61,613 bases of DNA from a virus, in IMG/VR virus record IMGVR_UViG_3300046694_000637, positions 1 through 61,613 of that record, one strand, 5' to 3'. The notes beneath the pieces were generated by a model. The model saw nothing but the letters and a program-made list of their open reading frames with translations. It was not told the origin of the DNA and did no database searches. Positions 23,731 to 31,059 of this stretch are shown one piece after another (positions within the stretch are counted from its first letter, which is position 1; each line of letters starts with the position of its first letter). The position numbers and the translations under genes were made by a program.

Positions 23731-23894
23731 CCCCATCCCAAACCAACACAGTCGCCCAGCTCAAGGCTGACGGCTTCGAAGTACAGAGCCTGGCCAATAT
23801 CGTCCAGCTGAAGCGTGGGGCGGATATCCGCGTCGTGCGCCAGGACGGATCGGTGGTGCGCGGGCGCAGGCATGAAGGGAAGGTAAAGCCATGA
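23727..23894 (+). CDS. 55-residue hypothetical protein
   Basis: Starts MTPSQTNTVAQLKADGFEVQS and ends RRHEGKVKP. It is joined by ATGA overlaps to both neighbours (23727-23730 and 23891-23894), strong evidence that it is translated. It looks like a small beta-rich, basic domain (IVQLKRGADIRVVRQDGSVV). Function unknown. Confidence 0.7.
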   Translation: MTPSQTNTVAQLKADGFEVQSLANIVQLKRGADIRVVRQDGSVVRGRRHEGKVKP

Positions 23895-24310
23895 CCGACT
23901 ACAGCGAATTGAAGTGCCTGGCCGAAGGGGCCAATCAAGAAAATGCAGGGTTTATGACTATGGCAAGGTTTGCCACGGCGACAAGCCCTACCGCCGTGCT
24001 GGCCCTGCTCGCCGATCTGGACGAAGCCCGCAACGGCATGAAGCACCAGGCTGCACTGTGGCTGAAGAAGGAGATCGAGCGGCTTGTCCCGTTTGAGGAG
24101 GCGTACGCCACTGCATGTAGCGTTCGTAACCGGCTGATCAAGGAAAACGAGCTTCTGGATCGGCTTATTGTCGCGAACAAGATCATCAGTGATTCGTTCC
24201 GAGATGAGCGCGACCAGCTCAGGGCCGAATTCGAGGCGCTGCGCAAAGAACGCGACAAGCTGGCCGATGAATATCGCAGCCTTCTGGAAGATCCAGGGAG
24301 CGCGCTATGA
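23891..24310 (+). CDS. Short Ead/Ea22-like protein
   Basis: 139 residues. The MTDYSELKCLAEGAN opening and SPTAVLALLADLDEARN motif match the Ead/Ea22-like protein at 4309-4788. The C-terminal two thirds is a coiled coil (RDQLRAEFEALRKERDKLADEY). Role of the family unknown. ATGA overlaps on both sides. Confidence 0.7.
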   Translation: MTDYSELKCLAEGANQENAGFMTMARFATATSPTAVLALLADLDEARNGMKHQAALWLKKEIERLVPFEEAYATACSVRNRLIKENELLDRLIVANKIISDSFRDERDQLRAEFEALRKERDKLADEYRSLLEDPGSAL

Positions 24311-24486
24311 CCGAATATAGCGAAGAGCTCCGCGAAATCTTCGAAGCCGAATACGCCGCAGCCAATGGCATGAAGCCTCTGCAGGTGAAGTTCCTGCGCG
24401 CCTGCACAGGCGGCTACCGCGACCCCGAGATCACTCAGGCAGCGCGAGCTTTCCGCCAGGCGCTGACTTTTCGGAGGGCTGCGTGA
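24307..24486 (+). CDS. 59-residue hypothetical protein
   Basis: Starts MTEYSEELREIFEAEYAAANG. Helical. The FEAEYAAANG...AGG/CTGGYRDPEITQAARAF arrangement recalls short phage proteins placed before ninB. Overlaps the preceding stop (ATGA), and its own stop is overlapped by the NinB start. Confidence 0.65.
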   Translation: MTEYSEELREIFEAEYAAANGMKPLQVKFLRACTGGYRDPEITQAARAFRQALTFRRAA

Positions 24487-24953
24487 TGGCGGATTCGATA
24501 GCAAAACCTCGCCACTTCTGGCTTTCAGGGCCCCAGCGTTTGAAAGACGCTTTCCGCCATGCCTATACCTTCGCCTTCGAGCTGTGCCCGGCCACCGCCG
24601 TGGAGATCATCGTCCGCCCAGTGAAGAGCCGCCGCACCCTGGAGCAGAACGCCAAGCTGTGGGCAATGCTCGGCGACATCTCCCGCCAGGTGGAATGGCC
24701 GGTCAACGGCGTGATGCAGAAGCTCGACGCCGAGGACTGGAAGGCGCTGATGACGGCAGCGGCCCGGCAGGAGATCCGCATGGCCCAGGGCGTCAACGGC
24801 GGCGTCGTGATGCTCGGCGTCAGCACCAAGCGCATGACCGTGGGTGAGTTGGGCGACGTGATTGAAACCATGTACGTGTTCGGCGAAGAGAAGGGCGTGC
24901 GCTGGAGCGAGCCGAAAGGGCAGATGCCCGAGACTTGGGAGGCGGCCGCATGA
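24483..24953 (+). CDS. ninB: NinB-family recombination mediator
   Basis: About 156 residues (GTG at 24483 or ATG at 24486; GGAGG suits either). The core RPVKSRRTLEQNAKLWAMLGDISRQVEWPVNG and EDWKALMTAAARQE...VMLGVSTKRMTVGELGDVIE is diagnostic for NinB (lambda Orf), a single-strand DNA-binding recombination mediator. It heads the nin-like block followed by ninG. Confidence 0.9.
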   Translation: MMADSIAKPRHFWLSGPQRLKDAFRHAYTFAFELCPATAVEIIVRPVKSRRTLEQNAKLWAMLGDISRQVEWPVNGVMQKLDAEDWKALMTAAARQEIRMAQGVNGGVVMLGVSTKRMTVGELGDVIETMYVFGEEKGVRWSEPKGQMPETWEAAA

Positions 24954-25285
24954 CTGTCGAATGGTATGTGTATTGGATAGTGATTTGTGGTCTGGCGGCA
25001 AATTTCTGGATGGCCGTCAAGATCGGGAAATTGTTTGGCCATTTGCTTTATGCGGCTGTGGCTGCCGCGTCGTTCACTCGGTTCTGCTGGGCCTGCGGAA
25101 AGGTGCATGGATTCAAGGACCGGCCATTCCCGCATTGGATTTATGCGCCCTTGGTGTGGTTCGAGTTCGTGCGCATCGAAATGGGTTCACCGGCCCGCAC
25201 CATCAATCATATGGGCGGTGCTGGGGTCTGGAATGGCATTGGCGATTGGACGGTACTCCCGGCCAAGGAGGCGGAATCATGCTGA
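24950..25285 (+). CDS. Hypothetical membrane protein inside the nin region
   Basis: 111 residues from the ATG that overlaps the NinB stop. Hydrophobic helices lie at about 5-22 (WYVYWIVICGLAANFWMA) and 29-45 (LLYAAVAAASFTRFCW), and the C-terminal half carries Trp/Phe-rich amphipathic sequence. A CWAC motif follows the second helix. Function unknown. Overlaps ninG by 7 bases. Confidence 0.65.
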   Translation: MTVEWYVYWIVICGLAANFWMAVKIGKLFGHLLYAAVAAASFTRFCWACGKVHGFKDRPFPHWIYAPLVWFEFVRIEMGSPARTINHMGGAGVWNGIGDWTVLPAKEAESC

Positions 25286-25851
25286 CCGCCAAGCAGCCCC
25301 GCCCGAAAAAGTGCCGCCAGTGCCGCGAAATATTCACCCCGGCCAAGTCCCTGCAGGTGGTGTGCACCCCTGCATGCGGCTTGGCCCTGGCCAAGGTCAA
25401 GCGGGAGCGGGAACGCAAGTCGCTGGCGACCATCGAGCGCCGGGAGATCAAGGTTCGGCGCGAGAAGCTGAAGAGCAGGGCGGATCACCTGCGGGAAACG
25501 CAGGCAGTGGTGAACGAGTTCATCCGCCTGCGAGATGCCCACCTGCCATGCGTGAGCTGCGGTCGGTTCCATGACGGCCAATGGCACGCAGGGCATTACC
25601 GGTCCGCCGGCGGCCATCCGGAATTGCGATTCGAGCCGCTCAACATCTGGCGCCAGTGTGCCCCATGCAACACCCACAAATCAGGTGACCTGGTGAATTA
25701 CCGGGTCGAGCTGATCCGCCGCATAGGGCCTGAAAAGGTCGAGTGGCTTGAAGGGCCGCACGAGCCCCAGCGCTACACCATCGAAGACTTGAAGGCGATC
25801 AAGGCCAAGTACCGGGCGTTGATTCGAGAAATGAAGGGGAGAGCGGCATGA
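25279..25851 (+). CDS. ninG: NinG/Rap recombination endonuclease
   Basis: 190 residues from the ATG at 25279 with AAGGAGG seven bases before it. Zinc site CRQCREIF..CTPAC at the N-terminus, coiled coil in the middle, and LPCVSCGRF...HAGHYRSAGGHPELRFEP...CAPCNTHKSGD at the C-terminus, the NinG signature. Lambda Rap resolves branched recombination intermediates. Follows ninB as in lambdoid nin regions. Confidence 0.92.
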   Translation: MLTAKQPRPKKCRQCREIFTPAKSLQVVCTPACGLALAKVKRERERKSLATIERREIKVRREKLKSRADHLRETQAVVNEFIRLRDAHLPCVSCGRFHDGQWHAGHYRSAGGHPELRFEPLNIWRQCAPCNTHKSGDLVNYRVELIRRIGPEKVEWLEGPHEPQRYTIEDLKAIKAKYRALIREMKGRAA

Positions 25852-26393
25852 TCTATCGAAACGTAGTGGCGGCAGTCGTTCGTGCCCTGGCGGCCGAGAC
25901 CATCAACAGCACTGGCGGGTGCGACTTCGAGCCAAAGGTCCAGGCCGCCAAGCAGAAGGGTGAGATCGTGGGCAAGGAGGCCGCTTTCCTCGTCGACTGC
26001 ATGGTGTTCAGTCGCCTGCACCGTAACCTGAGCGCGGAGCACTGGCGCGCGCTGGTGGCCAAGTACTCCACGCACACCGACCGCAAGCACGCGGCAATCA
26101 CGGAAATCACCCGGGCGTTCCGGTCGCCGGCGCCGGAGCGGTTTCGCCACTGCGCGATCGTCACTTGGGCAATGCCGCGGCTTGCCGGTGTGGAAGGGAA
26201 GCGCAGCACCAACGTCCTGCCGGCGGGCTGGTATGAGATGGATAATTGGAGCGATGAGCCGCACCCGATCAAGACTCAAGAGCGGTGGCGCCGCGATATC
26301 CGCAAGGGGCTGGAGAGTGCCGTGGACCAGGCCCTGACCGAGGCTCAGCACATTCTTGAGGATGAAGGCCTTTTGGCAGCAAATGTCGCTTGA
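25848..26393 (+). CDS. Hypothetical protein in the Q position
   Basis: 181 residues, ATGA overlap with ninG. The features RNLSAEHWRALVAKYSTHTDRKHAAI and FRHCAIVTWAMPR form a conserved-looking helical core. It is the last gene of the rightward early operon, followed by a terminator, a tRNA and the late genes, which is where lambda has the antiterminator Q. That role is inferred from place only; the sequence does not match a Q family I recognise. Confidence 0.6.
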   Translation: MIYRNVVAAVVRALAAETINSTGGCDFEPKVQAAKQKGEIVGKEAAFLVDCMVFSRLHRNLSAEHWRALVAKYSTHTDRKHAAITEITRAFRSPAPERFRHCAIVTWAMPRLAGVEGKRSTNVLPAGWYEMDNWSDEPHPIKTQERWRRDIRKGLESAVDQALTEAQHILEDEGLLAANVA

Positions 26394-26464
26394 AACTTTT
26401 GCTCCAATGAGCCAGTATCGCCCCATCCTGTCATTCCTGCGCACATCGAGGACTGACACAAGAA

Positions 26465-26489
26465 GCCCAGCCACCGCGCTGGGCTTTTT
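26465..26489 (+). terminator. Intrinsic terminator at end of early operon
   Basis: GCCCAGC (26465-26471), short loop, GCTGGGC (26478-26484), then TTTTT. The stretch 26490-26712 after it contains no convincing gene; it carries a 10-base direct repeat CGAGACCGAT at 26627 and 26641. Confidence 0.85.
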
Positions 26490-26712
26490 CGTTTCTGCGG
26501 TGCGATGAGACCACAGCCAGGGTGGCCCTAACGGGAGCACCTGGACACGGTATTGCCGGTAGTCACGTGTCACGGAAGAACACCGGCAGCCCGCGAAGTC
26601 CCAAAGTGCTACCTCGGGGATTTGCGCGAGACCGATCTGGCGAGACCGATGCAAGAGGGTGTCGGCGTTGGGGATGTCTTTGGCGGACAGGCGTGGAGAG
26701 ACACGCGCATAT

Positions 26713-26789
26713 TGCGGGGTGGAGAAGCGGCCTATCTCGCCGGGCTCATATCCCGGAGAACGCTCGTTCGAATCGAGCCCTCGCAACCA
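26713..26789 (+). tRNA. tRNA-Met(CAU), initiator type
   Basis: A full 77-nt cloverleaf with encoded CCA. Acceptor TGCGGGG/CCTCGCA (one G-U), D stem GAGA/TCTC with a 9-nt loop, anticodon stem CCGGG/CCCGG with loop CTCATAT (anticodon CAU), T stem GCTCG/CGAGC with TTCGAAT, discriminator A. Initiator hallmarks are the three G-C pairs GGG:CCC next to the anticodon loop and the A11-U24 pair; position 1-72 is U-A, where bacterial initiators usually have a C-A mismatch. Overall it is close to E. coli tRNA-fMet. It lies between two terminators, ahead of the late genes. Confidence 0.93.
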
Positions 26790-26795
26790 TATTCA

Positions 26796-26825
26796 AGCCT
26801 CGGCATCGGTCGGGGCTTTTTCATT
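26796..26825 (+). terminator. Terminator after the tRNA
   Basis: AGCCTCG pairs with CGGGGCT (one G-U) and is followed by TTTTTC, seven bases past the encoded CCA. It isolates the tRNA from the membrane-protein gene that follows, unless late transcription is antiterminated. Confidence 0.7.
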
Positions 26826-26837
26826 TTTGGAGTACCG

Positions 26838-27209
26838 ATGGACCCTACCGACCTCGGCCCAGGTACAGCCACCTGGCTGACCGGTAGCGGCACCGTCATC
26901 GTCGGCGGCCTTCTTTGGCTGCGCCGGTTTCTGGCGAAAGACGCCACGGATCGGGCCATGGATAACGCCGATATCGGCACTGTCCGACGGCTGAACGAGC
27001 TACTAGACATAGAGCGAACGAGGGCAAACGCCGCTGAGGCGCGCGCTGATCAGTTTGCCAAGGAGCGCAACGACCTCGTTGCCGCAGTTGGGAAACTGGA
27101 GGGCAAGATCGAAGCGCTCTCCAGCCAGGTAGCGAGCCTTACTGACAGAGTGGCTAGCCAGAGCGCGGAGATCTCCCGCCTGCGGTCACAGCTCGGAGGC
27201 GCAGCTTGA
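26838..27209 (+). CDS. Membrane protein with long coiled coil
   Basis: 123 residues from the ATG at 26838 with GGAG five bases upstream. One membrane segment near the N-terminus (ATWLTGSGTVIVGGLLWL) is followed by a 75-residue coiled coil (RTRANAAEARADQFAKERND...). The place, straight after the tRNA and before terminase, is where many phages keep holin or spanin genes, but the sequence does not identify it as either. Confidence 0.7.
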   Translation: MDPTDLGPGTATWLTGSGTVIVGGLLWLRRFLAKDATDRAMDNADIGTVRRLNELLDIERTRANAAEARADQFAKERNDLVAAVGKLEGKIEALSSQVASLTDRVASQSAEISRLRSQLGGAA

Positions 27210-27547
27210 TGGACAGATGTGCAGTGGAATTTATCGCTCGGCGCTGGTGGCGTCGGGTCGAGGTGTGGGTGATTGCGTTCCTGCTTGTCGCAGGGGGGGC
27301 TGTTGTTGGCTTCCAGGCCGGGCAGTGGTCGCTCTCCAGCTGGTACTCCAAGCAGGTAGCCGACGTTCGAGCCGGATATGACGAGGCGCTGGCTCAGCGT
27401 GACTTGCGCCTGAACAAGCTGTCCGAGAACACCACCAAGGCGGCCGAACAGGTTGGCCGGGCGGCTGACAAGGCATCAAAGGCGGCCGACACCGCAGACA
27501 AGGCCGCTACGAAGGCGAACGAAGCCGTGGATAAGGCGAACCAGTAG
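27209..27547 (+). CDS. Second membrane-anchored coiled-coil protein
   Basis: 112 residues. The ATG at 27209 shares a base with the preceding stop. A membrane helix at about 18-38 (VWVIAFLLVAGGAVVGFQAG) is followed by an Ala/Lys heptad-like tail (KAADKASKAADTADKAATKANEAVDKANQ-type repeats, read in part). With the previous gene it could form a membrane complex, for instance a lysis pair (spanin-like). Unproven. Confidence 0.68.
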   Translation: MDRCAVEFIARRWWRRVEVWVIAFLLVAGGAVVGFQAGQWSLSSWYSKQVADVRAGYDEALAQRDLRLNKLSENTTKAAEQVGRAADKASKAADTADKAATKANEAVDKANQ

Positions 27548-27591
27548 GCGCCACAAATTCAAACCTGCCATTTCGTGGCGCGGAGTGACTC

Positions 27592-27795
27592 ATGATCTCG
27601 AGTAACAACTTTGCGATGGATCTCTGCCGGACGCTGGAGATCGACATGAAGAACATCCGCTCGATCACGATCAAGCTTGAAGTATTCAAGCCAGTCGAGA
27701 TACAGATTGAGCGCTTCATGTCAGAAGTCGAGGGGAGTCAGCTAATAGGGAAAGTGGCCTCGTATGTGCTCATCGACAAGCCTGAGCATGACTGA
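27592..27795 (+). CDS. Small hypothetical protein
   Basis: 67 residues, GGAG six bases before the ATG. IRSITIKLEVFKPVEIQIERF is a beta-hairpin-like stretch that recalls phage proteins with alternating hydrophobic strands. Composition is less GC-rich than neighbours. No family recognised. Confidence 0.65.
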   Translation: MISSNNFAMDLCRTLEIDMKNIRSITIKLEVFKPVEIQIERFMSEVEGSQLIGKVASYVLIDKPEHD

Positions 27796-27797
27796 CC

Positions 27798-28004
27798 ATG
27801 AACATCATCGTCTCCAAGCTCCACGGCTCGGCCGAGGTTGAGTTCCTGCGTGAGGGCGTCGTCGTCCACCGCGAGCGTTTCAGCCGAAAGTCCCTGATTG
27901 GGTACCGCCAGCCGATCCGCACGACGGAGCCCTTCGATGAGCACCGGTGCCGCTTCGTGACCTCGGAGCGTGACATGCAGTTTCGGTATGAGGTGGTGGC
28001 GTGA
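27798..28004 (+). CDS. Small hypothetical protein
   Basis: 68 residues, starting MNIIVSKLHGSAEVEFLREG three bases after the previous stop; no clear Shine-Dalgarno. Beta-rich with a basic middle (HRERFSRKSLIGYRQPIR). Its stop is overlapped by the GTG of the next gene, implying translational coupling. Confidence 0.65.
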   Translation: MNIIVSKLHGSAEVEFLREGVVVHRERFSRKSLIGYRQPIRTTEPFDEHRCRFVTSERDMQFRYEVVA

Positions 28005-28444
28005 CGACGATTGCCTACAAAGACGGCGTGATCGCCTATGACTCTCGCCAGACCCGCAGCGGAACCATAGTTTCCGATGATGCAGAGAAGTCCGAACTCG
28101 TTAATGGCGTTCGATTCTTCCTGGCGGGCGCCGTATGCGATATCCCCGCCCTGATCGCTGCTTACTTCGGAACTCCATCGCCGGTTGCTGTCGAGTGCTC
28201 AGGCTATGCCCTTGATGACGGAAAGCTGGCGCTGATTGGGCATGACGACAAGACAGGCATCTGGAAGCAGGATCTAGACCCGTCGAATCCTGATGCGATT
28301 GGCTGTGGTGCCGCTTACGCCTTGGCTGCCATGGATATGGGCGCAAGTGCAGAGGATGCAGTGAGGGCGGCGATGAGGAGGGATGTCTACACCGGCGGAA
28401 AGGTTCGCGCCATCAAGATCAGCGAGCAGGACGCTCACCCTTAA
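28001..28444 (+). CDS. HslV/proteasome-like Ntn hydrolase
   Basis: 147 residues from a GTG in a GTGA overlap. After Met removal the protein begins with Thr-Thr (TTIAYKDGVIAYDSRQT), as HslV does, and shows the equivalent Asp in AYDSRQT and a Lys in DAEKSELV. The C-terminal AAYALAAMDMGASAEDAVRAAMRRDVYTGG is the conserved proteasome-beta ending. Phage relatives exist; substrate unknown. It may be a self-compartmentalised or standalone peptidase used against host or phage proteins. Confidence 0.85.
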   Translation: MTTIAYKDGVIAYDSRQTRSGTIVSDDAEKSELVNGVRFFLAGAVCDIPALIAAYFGTPSPVAVECSGYALDDGKLALIGHDDKTGIWKQDLDPSNPDAIGCGAAYALAAMDMGASAEDAVRAAMRRDVYTGGKVRAIKISEQDAHP

Positions 28445-28457
28445 AAAAAGGGTGAGC
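28433..28457 (+). terminator. Hairpin at end of the peptidase gene
   Basis: GCTCACCC and GGGTGAGC, perfect 8-base arms around TTAAAAAAA; the stop codon lies in the loop. There is no T tract after it, so it may stabilise the message rather than terminate. Confidence 0.5.
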
Positions 28458-28511
28458 AGGGCCAGCACATCAGAGGCGTGCATGGCGGCTACCAAACGAG
28501 GCAGCCCGGCT

Positions 28512-28943
28512 CTAAAGCCCGAGAAGCAAAGATGTCTCACAGTTGGTGAAATCGTATTCGTTCATCGCTGTCAGTTTGCTGCCCCACAGATTTTGCAAGC
28601 CCATCGCAATCGATTCGCTTGTCAACACTGGCACTGTTTTGTTGCCTTGTTGAATCAGTACGGTTGTTCTATGGCGGCCGTCGCTGAAGCGCGCGTTGGG
28701 GCGTATGTTGTAGTAGATAATAGGGAGCTGCAGAGGAGTCTGCGGCGACTGACCTAGAAGCCGCTGGTAAAAAAATAATTTGGTCGGTTCGGGTGCATCA
28801 AGATCTGCTCTAAAGTGATCGTCGACGAGCTTTTGCGCGCTTGCCGCATCAAGAATCAAAATGACCTCGGTGTCGGCCGGCGTGATGCCAGGTGAAACAG
28901 TGTGGAGGGGGAGCCGATAAGCGTCTGTAACTGGAACAGGCAT
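28512..28943 (-). CDS. Moron with ParB/sulfiredoxin-like motif
   Basis: 143 residues on the minus strand between plus-strand late genes. Two segments, ILILDAASAQKLVDDHF and PIIYYNIRPNARFSDGRHRTTVLIQQGNKTVPVLTSE (second one quoted in part), recall the DGRHR-type nucleotide motif of ParB/sulfiredoxin and plasmid fertility-inhibition proteins. AGGA precedes the start. The lower GC content and reversed orientation mark it as acquired cargo, probably with its own promoter in 28944-29040. Confidence 0.68.
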   Translation of the reverse strand: MPVPVTDAYRLPLHTVSPGITPADTEVILILDAASAQKLVDDHFRADLDAPEPTKLFFYQRLLGQSPQTPLQLPIIYYNIRPNARFSDGRHRTTVLIQQGNKTVPVLTSESIAMGLQNLWGSKLTAMNEYDFTNCETSLLLGL

Positions 28944-29045
28944 GCAGCGGTTTCCTATGGTTGCAATGCTTTATTTTGGTACGGATTCGTCCGCCCTGCA
29001 CACATACCTGTATCCCACCACCATTACAAGCCATAGGCCATTTCA

Positions 29046-29570
29046 ATGACAACCAAGCAACCCGACTGGGAGGCAATCAACGGCCTTTACCGGGCCGGGT
29101 TGCTTTCGGTAAGAGCAATCGCTGAGCGTCACAAGATCAGCGACACGGCGATTCGCAGCAAGGCCAAGAAGAACGGATGGACTCGCGATCTCACCGATCA
29201 GGTTCGGCAGGCAGCCAACAATAAGCTGGTTCGCACTGAGGTTCGCACAAGAGGTTCGCAGGCCGAGCCGCGAACCGATGACCAGATTATCGAGGAGGCT
29301 GCCACAGAGGTCGCTTATGTTGTGTTGGCTCACCGGGTTGATTTGGCGCAGTGGCGATCAATCTCGAACAAGCTCTGCCATGCACTGCAAGACATCGAGG
29401 TCACCGAAGACAACATCGGCGACTTCTCCCGCTCCCTCAACGCTGGCGTCGACGCTCAGCTCAAGGTCATCAAGGGCGAGCGCCAGGCCTACAACCTCGA
29501 CACCGACGACGGCGACAAGACAGTCGACGCCCTCGGATCACTGATGGACGAACTATCGAAGGACGCATGA
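29046..29570 (+). CDS. terS: Terminase small subunit
   Basis: 174 residues. An N-terminal helix-turn-helix (IAERHKISDTAIRSKAKKNGWTRD) should bind the packaging site, and the C-terminal helices oligomerise and contact the large subunit. It directly precedes the large terminase gene. The family resembles small terminases with 'YRAGLLSVRAIAERH' openings. cos/pac site not located. Confidence 0.85.
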   Translation: MTTKQPDWEAINGLYRAGLLSVRAIAERHKISDTAIRSKAKKNGWTRDLTDQVRQAANNKLVRTEVRTRGSQAEPRTDDQIIEEAATEVAYVVLAHRVDLAQWRSISNKLCHALQDIEVTEDNIGDFSRSLNAGVDAQLKVIKGERQAYNLDTDDGDKTVDALGSLMDELSKDA

Positions 29571-29571
29571 G

Positions 29572-31056
29572 ATGAAGCCCGAGCACATGAAGCTGCTCAG
29601 GGATCGGTTCTGGCGCCTGAACAACCTGTACTTCATCACCGACAAGAACGGGAAAAAAGTCCGCTTCCGCATGACGCAGGAGCAGATCGACTACTTCCAA
29701 GGCATGCATACCCGCAACATCATCCTAAAGGCGCGGCAGCTCGGGTTCACGACCCTGGTCTGTATCGTGCAACTGGACGCCGCGCTGTTCGAGTCTGCCA
29801 AGTGCGCGCTGATCGCTCACACCTTGAACGACGCCAAGCGCCTGTTCCGGGAGAAGATCAAGTACGCCTACGACAACCTCCCCAAGGAGATCCGAGCAGC
29901 CAACCCGGCGCGCAACGATGCCTCGGGAGAACTGGTATTCAGCAAGGGCGGCTCGCTGTACGTCTCCACCTCGTTCCGGGGCGGCACGCTGCGCTACCTG
30001 CATGTGTCCGAGTTCGGGAAGATCTGCGCCAAGTTCCCACACAAAGCGCGGGAGATCGTCACCGGTGCGTTCGAGGCGGTGGCCGCTGACTGCTTCGTGA
30101 CCATCGAGTCGACGGCCGAGGGCCGGGCGGGCTACTTCTTCGACTATTCGCAGAGCGCGGAGAAGCAGCAGCTATCCGGTGTCCCGTTGGGCCTGCTGGA
30201 CTGGAAGTTCTTCTTCTTCAGCTGGTGGCGCAACCCGTTCTACTCGCTAGATCCCGAAGGAGTGGTCATCCCGCAGCGGCTGACCGATTACTTCAACGAA
30301 CTGGAAGCTAAGCACGGCATCGTCACCAATCCCGGCCAGCGCGCATGGTACGCCGCCAAGGAAAAGACCCTCGGCGACGACATGAAGCGGGAGTACCCGT
30401 CCTTGCCGGTCGAGGCGTTCCAGCAATCGGTCGAAGGCGCCTACTACGCCAAGCAGTTCGCGAAGCTTTATGCCAACAAGCGCATTGGAGTGTTGCCGGA
30501 CAACAAACACCAACCGGTGATGACGTTCTGGGACATCGGCGTCGGCGACTCCACGGCCATCTGGTTCGTGCGCCAGATCGGCACCGAATACCACGTCATC
30601 GATTACTACGAGAACTCAGGCGAAGGCCTGCGGCACTACATGAAGGTGCTCAAAGACAAGGGTTACACCTACTCCGAGCACTGGGCGCCGCACGACATCG
30701 AGAACCGCGAGTTTGGCAGTGACGCCAAGAGTCGCAAGGACATAGCCAAAGAGGGCTATGTGATCGATGGCGAGAAATATTCAATTCGGTTCCAGGTTGT
30801 ACCGCGCACTGGTGTCGACGACGGCATTGAGTCGGCGCGCGAAATCCTCCCGCTCTGCGTGTTCGATGAATCGAAGTGCGAGAAGGGCATCAGCCACCTC
30901 GAAAACTACCGCAAGGACTGGGACGAGAACCGCGGCTGCTGGAAGGACAAGCCTTTCCATGACGAAACATCTCACGGCTCCGACGCCTTTCGATACTTCG
31001 CAGTCGCCAAGACCAAGCGTGTGCGTACCGCAACCACACAGAACCTGAGAATCTGA
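29572..31056 (+). CDS. terL: Terminase large subunit
   Basis: 494 residues. ATPase domain with the Walker-A-like KARQLGFTT (about 44-52) and LHVSEFGKI (Walker B region, about 143). The nuclease domain has TFWDIGVGDSTAIWF (about 318) and HGSDAFRYFAVA (near the C-terminus), with the Asp residues expected to bind metal. Powers DNA packaging and cuts concatemers. It is followed by the portal gene, as is standard. Confidence 0.93.
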   Translation: MKPEHMKLLRDRFWRLNNLYFITDKNGKKVRFRMTQEQIDYFQGMHTRNIILKARQLGFTTLVCIVQLDAALFESAKCALIAHTLNDAKRLFREKIKYAYDNLPKEIRAANPARNDASGELVFSKGGSLYVSTSFRGGTLRYLHVSEFGKICAKFPHKAREIVTGAFEAVAADCFVTIESTAEGRAGYFFDYSQSAEKQQLSGVPLGLLDWKFFFFSWWRNPFYSLDPEGVVIPQRLTDYFNELEAKHGIVTNPGQRAWYAAKEKTLGDDMKREYPSLPVEAFQQSVEGAYYAKQFAKLYANKRIGVLPDNKHQPVMTFWDIGVGDSTAIWFVRQIGTEYHVIDYYENSGEGLRHYMKVLKDKGYTYSEHWAPHDIENREFGSDAKSRKDIAKEGYVIDGEKYSIRFQVVPRTGVDDGIESAREILPLCVFDESKCEKGISHLENYRKDWDENRGCWKDKPFHDETSHGSDAFRYFAVAKTKRVRTATTQNLRI

Positions 31057-31059
31057 CGC

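Noticed and set aside
25773-26786. Open frame of 337 codons on the minus strand
   Set aside because: It runs antisense through ninG-downstream genes, a terminator and the whole tRNA; its apparent opening sequence is translated tRNA. Coding shadow.
29000-29045. cos or pac site before terS
   Set aside because: No recognisable cohesive-end or repeated packaging motif could be seen by eye.
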